From assembly GCA_905233545.1 (NCBI GenBank), contig CAJOEV010000003.1, positions 1 to 64,000 on the forward strand: a stretch of 64,000 nucleotides of DNA, given 5' to 3'. Made by a program: the position numbers and the translations under genes. A model generated the notes under the pieces. The model was given only the letters and a program-made list of their open reading frames with translations. It had not been told where the DNA came from and did no database searches. This document shows, one piece after another, positions 57,163 to 64,000 of the stretch (the first letter of the stretch is position 1; every line of letters starts with the position of its first letter). This DNA comes from an uncultured Eubacterium sp. GTDB lineage: Bacteria; Bacillota; Clostridia; Oscillospirales; Acutalibacteraceae.

Positions 57163-60100
57163 GTGGAATTAAAAAAATCTAAAGTTTTCACAAAAAAACT
57201 TATTGCATTATTCCTTGCCGCTTTACTGGTAATTTCGACCTTCACAGGCGTTATGGCAGTTTTTGCTAAGTCCAGAGATGGATATAATGACGATAAATTA
57301 GCAGCAAACTTCCTTGCCTGGGCAGAAACAACCGATAACCAGACAGCTGAAGCGCTTTTGGATTATGCAGACTTATATCTTCCGCAGATTATGGAGGGAC
57401 TTGACCTCGGTGATATCAAACCGAGAGGAACAACCAGAATCAATTTCACATATAACGTACCCGTTATCGGAGATATTTCGATTAAGGGTTATGTGGACAG
57501 CGTTGACGGTGTCCTTGACCTTATCAGATACGTTCAGGAAGACGTATTGAATAAAAAGGTTCTCGGTCAGTCACTTAAGAACTGGGCTGGCGGAGATATT
57601 CAGAACATTGATTTAAGTGCAGTTTATGACCTCGACACTTCAACAACCGACGGCGTTGTTTCAAAGTGCGGCGTTGCATACAGATCACAGAATGATGCAA
57701 AGAAAATAATCATCACTGTTGCAAAGCTTATCTATATGCACTGTAACGACTATGGCGGAAAGAATGTTCTTAATCAGTTCGTAACAGGCAATCTCAACCT
57801 TGGTCTTATCGGAAACTTCCTTAACCTTTGGGATTTACTTAAAGACCCCCTTAATATGTGGGACAACTATCAGACCAACCTTGTTTATAACATCGTTGCA
57901 AACCTTATCTGGGAAAACACTGACTGGTATTCAGAATCCGAGGTTGAAGTTTTCAAGCAGGCTTTTGCTAACAACGGCAAAAATCAGACAGTTTGGGACT
58001 TCGATAACGAATTATTCGGAAAGCTCACATCAGAGCTTCTTCAGCTGATTAACGTTCAGGTTACATATTCAAATAAGGTTCCGAAGATTCAGCTTGATAC
58101 AGCAGCTGAAAACTACGGCGAAGTTGTTACTGACGAAAACGGCGAAGTTGTATATGAAAAGGACAATTCGAAGAGACGTTGGTTCTTAATCAGCAAATAT
58201 ATGAAGCAGGGTCAGACCTATGCTCAGGCTGTTGATTCTGTTAACGAGAACGAAGGTGCAGAACTTGGTTTCCAGTGCGACCCCAACCTCAGATATAAGA
58301 TGAATGAGGACGGAACAAGCGACGGTAACATTCTTCTCTTCACATACGGCGATAAGACATTAACCGTTGAAAAGACCGACAGTGCAAACACTATCGCTTT
58401 CAACGCTGCTGAAATCGCATGGCAGACAGTTCTTGAGCCGACTCTTGGTCTTCTTGAGATTGACTTTGACAGAAAAGTAGATTCAACAGTATTTGCTAAG
58501 CAGGAAAACAATTTCGACAGAGCATACTATGCTTGGAAATCTGCTCACAGCGGATGGGTTAAGTCCGATACCAATGAAAACAAGTGGAAGGACAACTACT
58601 CTGCAGCAAGCGTTGAGGCTTGGGCAGCAGCAGTTTACAACGATTATGAATATAAAGACGGAGTAACTCCTTCTGCAGCTAACTTCCTTAAAGGTGTTAA
58701 GGAAACTCTTGAGATAGACAGAACCCGCGCTGAAGATCCTAAGAATAACTGGAGAGACATTGACGCAACAAAGCTCTTTGTTGAACTTCGTTACAGTCCT
58801 CTTGCTGATATTTACTACGACATTCAGACAGGTCCTATCAACCTCTACTTTGCTGAAACAGGCGCATACAATATCAAGAGCTTCTTCAAGACTGCATTTA
58901 CTGATTACAACAGCATTCCGAGTGCTATTAACAATGCACTTGTTGCAGCAGTTAAGGATTTCTTCCTTGAAAGTAACAACATCGGTATGACAGTGAACGG
59001 CGAATATACAAGTCTTTCACGTCCTGCAATTGTAACAACTGCTACAAATGCTAACTCACAGACAATAGCATCAACACTTGTTACAAATGCAGCTCATGTT
59101 TTCGAGTATGCAGCTAATGCAGCTGATGAAAATATTCTCGGCGCATTCTATGCAAAGCACACAGGTGCAGTTGCAACTGCATCAAACAACCTCAGCGAGG
59201 CTAACTTCGAAGAGGCAGCTCTTCCGATGCTTATTGCTTGTCTCAAGCAGCTCAGCATCACAGATGTTATCCACAACGATGAGTGGGATAACTGTGTTGA
59301 CGCAGAGGGCGTTGCAGTTGTTGCTCTTGCTGAATACTTATCATACGTAATTCCCGATAAGGATTACTCATCAATGTATAAGGTTGAAAACGGCGCTCTT
59401 GTTGCTAACATCGACCTTGACAACGACGGTAAGAAGGAACTCTTTAAGGATGTTCTTATGCCTATGGCTCGTGACGCAGTAGGTTACCTTCTTCAGTCAG
59501 TTGTAACCGTTCGCAAGGACGACGGAACAGAGTGGAGCGTTTACACATCTGACCCGACAACGGACCAGACAACAATCTTCACACTTCTCAACTCCGTTCT
59601 TTGCTACTACGCTTCAACAGATGAATTCGAGAACTCACAGGGTTCAGGTTCATCAACAATCACAGGTAAGGGCGCTGCTGCTCTTCTCGGCTGCGTTGAC
59701 AGCAACGGTAAGTGTACGGTTACATTCGAAAATGACCTTTGGACAAATATTGATACAATCGCTAACACGGTTCTTCCTGTTGTTGGTGCTCTTCAGAAGA
59801 ATTCATACGGTCATGCTGATTCATATGATCTTATCTATACAAAGATGATTGAAGGTCTTCTTGAAATCAGCGCTAACGGCGGCGGAATCACAAATATTAT
59901 CAAGCAGGTTATTGATATTATTTCTTCTACACCTACAACAACGGGCGCAGACGTTGCTCTTTATGACTATGTTGTTGCTCCGACAGCAAATGCTATTTTC
60001 GGTCCTAAGTACAGCGGACAGACATTGACCGTTATACCCGAAAGCGCATCTTACTTCGCAAGCGACTCATCAAGCAACACAAACGCTGCATCACCGTTTA

Positions 60101-63100
60101 ATGCACTTATTCACGTTGATACACTTGGTGCTTATCAGGGCGTAGGCGTTCTCAGCATTCTTATTTCAAATCTTGTTGAGGCATTCGGCGTTAACGATTA
60201 TTGGTCAAAGAGCGGCGACAGATGGCAGGGCGCAATGTTTGCAGTTAAGGCTGTTAACAACTTCATCCCGTCATTCGTTCCTCAGCTTTCAGACCATACA
60301 TTCGGTCCTGTAACAGCTAAGATTGATAATCCGACTTATTCGGGTATGACAGGTAATACATCACTTGGTTCAGGTAACTATTTAACAATTACAAACTCAT
60401 CCATCGGTCTCAACAGATTCTATCGTCCGGGCCCGAACCAGAAGGTTCAGAGAGAGCCCAGATACTTTGCTGATATTAAGAGTGCTGAAATAACCAATGA
60501 TGATGGTATTAAGACTGTTCAGCTCTCAGGATCAGCAGCAGGCGTTCTTTCACCGGGTGAATATCTTAAGGTTCCGGTTATCGGAAGCACACCGAGAAGA
60601 GACGGCGTTTATGTTTTCAAAGTTGCTGTTACATATAATATGTTTGAAGCAGAGACTCAGGACGGTAATAAGCCTTCCGCAAGCGGAAATTATATCTTCG
60701 ATTCTGATATAACAACATATTGTTATCTTGTTATTTCGGTAGGCGGTTCATGGCAGGCTGCTCTTTATCCCGATGCTCGTGCTGATAAGGACGGCGACAC
60801 CATTACTAAGTATAAGTACGTTGCAGCTTCAACAAACAATAACAATGCAAGCGCAACACACGGTACAGGCGACGCTCAGGTTGTTAACTCAACTGCAGGC
60901 GGACAGGATAATAACCTTGTTGCTTCGGTTCCGAAGACAATCGTTATTCCTTCATCAGACCCTGCAATTGTTAACAAGTACTCAATCAGAGTAAGAAATA
61001 ACAACACAGGTTCATCACGTAAGTACAACGGTGCTGTTGCATTTATCGCTGAAGGCACAGAGTATTATGCAGTAAACGGAACAACTGTTGCTTCTTCACT
61101 TTCAACAATGGATAACAACACAACTTCCAATATGGCATATGCTTACATCGACAGCGAAGGTAACCTTCTCAACAGAGATTACTATGACTATCGCATTGAT
61201 AATGGCGAGTGGGTAAGAGGTTTCACAAGAGCTGAACTCGACGCTATGGAAGGTGAAGGCGGAAGCATTGAAACTGAATTCAATGCAAAGCGTGTAACAG
61301 AGCGTACTCATGTAACCTACACATTTGCCGAGGCTTGCGCTGCAGGCATCGTAACAGGTGTTCAGAGAACTGCAAACGCAGACGGTTCATACAACTATCA
61401 GAATGTATTTGTAAATCCGAATACAACTCTTGTAAGTGAATCTGCAAGCGGTATCACATTTGTAACTCCGTTCAGCGGATTCTACTTCCAGAACCACGGT
61501 TCAACCGTTGAAAAAGCAAATTCAAACTACGACTTCTTCATCGCTTATGATGAAAGCGGCGTATCCGCTCAGAAGGATGCATACAAGCTTAATGTTGCAT
61601 TCATCCCCGAAAGCGGAAACAGAATGATTGTTTCTACCGATGTTTATGTTGCTGACCAGAGCGACCAGTACAGCTTAACACAGGCAACTCAGGAAGAGGT
61701 TACAAAGATGGCGTCCTACCGTCCGTCCGACTTCCTTGATTTCGATGGAACATCTTCAGCAAACTATGATGAAATCATTTCTGCTATGACAGAGGCTAAC
61801 AAGCTTGCTGCAACCGCTCTTTCGGTTGAAGCAGCTTCAAAGGTAAGTTCAACAAAGATTACTCAGGCTGTAACAAGTGAAACAACTAACCACGGCGGCG
61901 ATAAAGCATATGTTCCCGCAACTGAGACTCAGATTCCTTCAAGCGTTCTTGCAGGCGCTTATAAGAAGGACGGAATCTTCTACCTCAATAAGGAATGCAC
62001 AATGCCGATTTACAGCAACGTTGAATTAACAGACGCTGATGTAACAGACGGCAAGGATGCTGCAGGTCAGGATGTTGTTAAGTACGGCGGAGTATGGTAT
62101 CTTGCAAACGAGCCTGAATACAGCTATGAGTGGGATACAGAAACCTATTGGCTTCCCAATCCTGATGATGAGAACGGCGCTAAGATAGGTGCTCCTTACT
62201 ATGCACCTGTTAAGGATGAAGACCACCTTGTTAAATGGGATGGTGCTCAGGTTTATCTCCAGAAGCAGTTCGTATACAGAGATGCATACGGTAACAAGGT
62301 TAACTCCGATGATAAGTATGACAACGGTAACTACAAGTGGACAGTTAAGTTCGCAGAGGGCGAAACCGTTATCAAGCCCAACGACGGTACAGACTACCGC
62401 GGAGCTTATCAGCAGGGTATTGATACTCTTAACTACTACAACTCAATCTTCTCCAAGATTCTTAAGCCCGTAGGCGCACAGAGCATTGCTGATGAAGTAA
62501 CTGCAGTAAGAAGCGTTGACTCGAACAGCGTTAACTACGATGTTGCAACCTATGAGAAGATGGTTCAGATAGCTCGTGAAGCTGAAAAGCTTATCTGGTA
62601 TGAAGATGCTAAGGACGAAGAAGGTAACATCCTCTATAATGAAGATGGTACAAGAAAGCAGACTCCTGTAACAGACAGATCTTCAATGGAAATTGAGATG
62701 GCTGTTAACCGCTTCAAGACATACTATGCAAGAGCTCAGGCTAACTCAAGAGGCTATATCGGCGGCAGACTTGAAGCTGAGATTTCAGATCACCATGCAA
62801 TCGGCGGTTCATATGCAAACTTCACTGCAACAAAGACCGGCGAAACCATCAGATTTGAATACTCAACCAAGGATGAAAACGAAGAAGACAATGTTGATGT
62901 TTACACAGTATCTGTTGCAGCAGGAACAGAGCTCGGCTTCGGTACCCGCGCTGCAGACGGCACACTTGTTAACGAAGATGCTGAAGGCAACAAGATTTAC
63001 ACAGATGAATCCTGGGCTGCTTATGTAAACGCTCTCGGTGCTGCAGTTGAAACTGCAACAGAAAAGACCGCTAAGGTTTCCGAGGTTTACACAGCTAAGT

Positions 63101-63606
63101 CACATCTTGTAATGGCTGAAAACAATCTCACTGAGTTCACAGGCGAAGAGAACAGCAAGTTCACCGTAACCGGTAAGGTTACAATCGCTGAGGACAGAGA
63201 AGGTTCAAGCGGAACATACGGTGTCGGCGGAATCCAGATTAAGCTCGGCGACGAGGTTGTCGGTGAATCCGCAGCAGACGGTTCCTTCGAGATTCAGCTT
63301 CCGAAGGGCGAAGCTTCAACAACTCTTACCATCACAGGTGAAACAACTGTTGACAGAACAATCACCATTACAGGTGAAGCTGATGTTGAAAACGTTAATA
63401 TCCCGATTATAATTTGCAACTACGAATCATCCGATAACCTTATCAACTATAAGGATGCCGGAATCTTCGTTGACTACCTCGGCTCAAGCTATGCATTTGC
63501 AAACCTTGAAGCATCCGACGGTGTTGTAAACTATAAGGACGCAGGATTGTTTGTTGACTTCCTCGGCAACACAGCAATAACTTATGCTGAGTGGTCTCAG
63601 GACTAA
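57163..63606 (+). CDS. Giant secreted protein (2,147 residues) ending in two degenerate dockerin-like repeats
   Basis: The signal peptide (KKLIALFLAALLVISTFTGVMAVFA) is followed by a long, mostly helical region (about 40-1080). A beta-rich section (about 1090-1330, with DGVYVFKVAVTYN and TTYCYLVISVGGSW) and helical FIVAR-like segments (about 1530-1570 and 1750-1860) come next. A carboxypeptidase-regulatory-like beta sandwich lies at about 1995-2080 (TVTGKVTIAEDREGS, then GIQIKLGDEVVGESAADGSFEIQLPKG). Last are SSDNLINYKDAGIFVDYLG and ASDGVVNYKDAGLFVDFLG. These keep the dockerin spacing D/N-G-x-I/V-N-x-x-D plus a hydrophobic helix but lack the first calcium-binding acids. The start is GTG 57163 (GGAGG ten bases upstream). 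Adhesion or scaffold role inferred. Confidence 0.8.
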   Translation: MELKKSKVFTKKLIALFLAALLVISTFTGVMAVFAKSRDGYNDDKLAANFLAWAETTDNQTAEALLDYADLYLPQIMEGLDLGDIKPRGTTRINFTYNVPVIGDISIKGYVDSVDGVLDLIRYVQEDVLNKKVLGQSLKNWAGGDIQNIDLSAVYDLDTSTTDGVVSKCGVAYRSQNDAKKIIITVAKLIYMHCNDYGGKNVLNQFVTGNLNLGLIGNFLNLWDLLKDPLNMWDNYQTNLVYNIVANLIWENTDWYSESEVEVFKQAFANNGKNQTVWDFDNELFGKLTSELLQLINVQVTYSNKVPKIQLDTAAENYGEVVTDENGEVVYEKDNSKRRWFLISKYMKQGQTYAQAVDSVNENEGAELGFQCDPNLRYKMNEDGTSDGNILLFTYGDKTLTVEKTDSANTIAFNAAEIAWQTVLEPTLGLLEIDFDRKVDSTVFAKQENNFDRAYYAWKSAHSGWVKSDTNENKWKDNYSAASVEAWAAAVYNDYEYKDGVTPSAANFLKGVKETLEIDRTRAEDPKNNWRDIDATKLFVELRYSPLADIYYDIQTGPINLYFAETGAYNIKSFFKTAFTDYNSIPSAINNALVAAVKDFFLESNNIGMTVNGEYTSLSRPAIVTTATNANSQTIASTLVTNAAHVFEYAANAADENILGAFYAKHTGAVATASNNLSEANFEEAALPMLIACLKQLSITDVIHNDEWDNCVDAEGVAVVALAEYLSYVIPDKDYSSMYKVENGALVANIDLDNDGKKELFKDVLMPMARDAVGYLLQSVVTVRKDDGTEWSVYTSDPTTDQTTIFTLLNSVLCYYASTDEFENSQGSGSSTITGKGAAALLGCVDSNGKCTVTFENDLWTNIDTIANTVLPVVGALQKNSYGHADSYDLIYTKMIEGLLEISANGGGITNIIKQVIDIISSTPTTTGADVALYDYVVAPTANAIFGPKYSGQTLTVIPESASYFASDSSSNTNAASPFNALIHVDTLGAYQGVGVLSILISNLVEAFGVNDYWSKSGDRWQGAMFAVKAVNNFIPSFVPQLSDHTFGPVTAKIDNPTYSGMTGNTSLGSGNYLTITNSSIGLNRFYRPGPNQKVQREPRYFADIKSAEITNDDGIKTVQLSGSAAGVLSPGEYLKVPVIGSTPRRDGVYVFKVAVTYNMFEAETQDGNKPSASGNYIFDSDITTYCYLVISVGGSWQAALYPDARADKDGDTITKYKYVAASTNNNNASATHGTGDAQVVNSTAGGQDNNLVASVPKTIVIPSSDPAIVNKYSIRVRNNNTGSSRKYNGAVAFIAEGTEYYAVNGTTVASSLSTMDNNTTSNMAYAYIDSEGNLLNRDYYDYRIDNGEWVRGFTRAELDAMEGEGGSIETEFNAKRVTERTHVTYTFAEACAAGIVTGVQRTANADGSYNYQNVFVNPNTTLVSESASGITFVTPFSGFYFQNHGSTVEKANSNYDFFIAYDESGVSAQKDAYKLNVAFIPESGNRMIVSTDVYVADQSDQYSLTQATQEEVTKMASYRPSDFLDFDGTSSANYDEIISAMTEANKLAATALSVEAASKVSSTKITQAVTSETTNHGGDKAYVPATETQIPSSVLAGAYKKDGIFYLNKECTMPIYSNVELTDADVTDGKDAAGQDVVKYGGVWYLANEPEYSYEWDTETYWLPNPDDENGAKIGAPYYAPVKDEDHLVKWDGAQVYLQKQFVYRDAYGNKVNSDDKYDNGNYKWTVKFAEGETVIKPNDGTDYRGAYQQGIDTLNYYNSIFSKILKPVGAQSIADEVTAVRSVDSNSVNYDVATYEKMVQIAREAEKLIWYEDAKDEEGNILYNEDGTRKQTPVTDRSSMEIEMAVNRFKTYYARAQANSRGYIGGRLEAEISDHHAIGGSYANFTATKTGETIRFEYSTKDENEEDNVDVYTVSVAAGTELGFGTRAADGTLVNEDAEGNKIYTDESWAAYVNALGAAVETATEKTAKVSEVYTAKSHLVMAENNLTEFTGEENSKFTVTGKVTIAEDREGSSGTYGVGGIQIKLGDEVVGESAADGSFEIQLPKGEASTTLTITGETTVDRTITITGEADVENVNIPIIICNYESSDNLINYKDAGIFVDYLGSSYAFANLEASDGVVNYKDAGLFVDFLGNTAITYAEWSQD

Positions 63607-63630
63607 TACGTTTTTAATAAACAATAAAAG

Positions 63631-63661
63631 CTTCGGGAGGGAGAACCTCTCCCTTCCGAAG
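63631..63661 (+). terminator. Hairpin after the plus-strand giant gene (weak terminator or processing site)
   Basis: TTCGG and AGGGAGA pair with TCTCCCT and CCGAA with one bulge on each side. The tail is not T-rich, so read-through into the next secreted-protein gene is likely. Confidence 0.6.
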
Positions 63662-63698
63662 AACAAATAATTTACAGAAATAAATGAGTAGTGATAAT

Positions 63699-64000
63699 AT
63701 GAAAAAGATTACTAAAGCGTTTATTACTGCCCTATCGTTTATATTTATTATTTCTATGATGCCCTTCTCAGTTCTTGCTGAGGGAGGCATGGGCTCCGAA
63801 AGCCCGTTTATCCAGGCAGTTTTCACCGGTGAAAACGGTGAAACAGCAAACGGTGATGTCCTTGAAGCAGGCGACTACACCGTGGATATAACCCTTTCAG
63901 GTATGGCTGCAGTTTCGTTCTTCGAGCTTACAGCTCAGTATACTGACGATATTACTGTTAACTCAGTTTCAACTATCGCAGACACAAACGAAGGATTCAG
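63699..64000 (+). CDS. Secreted protein, N-terminal part (possible cohesin-like domain; cut by window end)
   Basis: The first 100 residues are present. They form a signal peptide (KKITKAFITALSFIFIISMMPFSVLAEG, cleavage after VLA) and the start of a beta-rich domain: FIQAVFTGENGETANGDVLEAGDYTVDITLSGMAAVSFFELTAQYTDDITVNSVSTIADTNEGF. The pattern (G-D/E-x-x-V-x-I-x-L-x-G-M-x-x-x-x-x-F-E-L-x-x-x-Y-x-x-x-I-x-V-x-S-V) resembles the first strands of cohesin-type domains, which bind dockerins. Following a gene with dockerin-like ends this is suggestive, but too little is present to be sure. The ribosome site is weak. Confidence 0.5.
   Translation, partial: MKKITKAFITALSFIFIISMMPFSVLAEGGMGSESPFIQAVFTGENGETANGDVLEAGDYTVDITLSGMAAVSFFELTAQYTDDITVNSVSTIADTNEGF

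Overview
The window reads as chromosome of a low-to-mid G+C anaerobic Clostridium-type Firmicute, most likely a gut Ruminococcaceae/Oscillospiraceae relative. The evidence is: a CIRCE-controlled hrcA-grpE-dnaK-dnaJ operon, a six-subunit Rnf complex with its ApbE flavinyl transferase, the sporulation genes yqfC-yqfD, consistent AGGAGG-type ribosome sites with sigma-A promoters, a bacterial RNase P RNA, and giant secreted proteins of which one ends in degenerate dockerin-like repeats. I see no phage, insertion sequence, integrase, CRISPR array, tRNA or rRNA.

Layout. 1-6.2 kb: tail of an ABC permease, a ferritin-like protein, a broken membrane gene, then the heat-shock operon. The grpE-dnaK gap is unusually structured. 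6.2-12 kb: esterase and murF (minus), a cytidylate-kinase-like protein and a three-pass beta-helix surface protein (plus). 12.1-18.1 kb: rnfCDGEAB-apbE. 18.2-22.9 kb (minus): a compact six-gene operon coding for a DUF2997 protein, two related three-pass membrane proteins (one with a helix-hairpin-helix tail), an NrdG-like radical SAM activase, a Ycf46-type AAA+ ATPase and a membrane-anchored DUF1257/Ycf35-like protein. It has one strong promoter covered by a palindromic operator. This is the best candidate for an undescribed system. 22.9-32.2 kb: PAP2 phosphatase, an IolC-like kinase with a class II aldolase, rnpB, an LCP protein, then (minus) murI-ywiB-argS-radical SAM. 32.4-41.3 kb: an unknown three-gene stretch, serC-serA, PAP2, mntP, a NusG-II/Gx-transporter pair, yqfC-yqfD. 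41.4-47.8 kb: hexuronate catabolism (uxuA, uxuB-type SDR, eda, kdgK, uxaC) interrupted by an XRE regulator and its probable target. 47.9-64 kb: a TM2 protein, a C_GCAxxG protein, and two divergent giant secreted proteins (about 2,486 and 2,147 residues) followed by the start of a third secreted protein.

How the parts fit. UxaC, UxuB, UxuA, KdgK and Eda form the complete glucuronate-to-pyruvate plus glyceraldehyde-3-phosphate route, consistent with a plant- or mucin-polysaccharide user. Rnf couples ferredoxin and NAD to an ion gradient, and the co-transcribed ApbE would attach FMN to RnfD and RnfG. The giant proteins look like extracellular scaffold or adhesion material.

Non-coding structure is rich. 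There is a stem sequestering the dnaK ribosome site, a multi-branched leader before the plus-strand giant gene, a string of mini-hairpins at 27.7 kb, a dispersed intergenic repeat in three copies, and back-to-back promoters sharing a palindromic -35 region. All calls rest on reading the sequence; no database search was possible.
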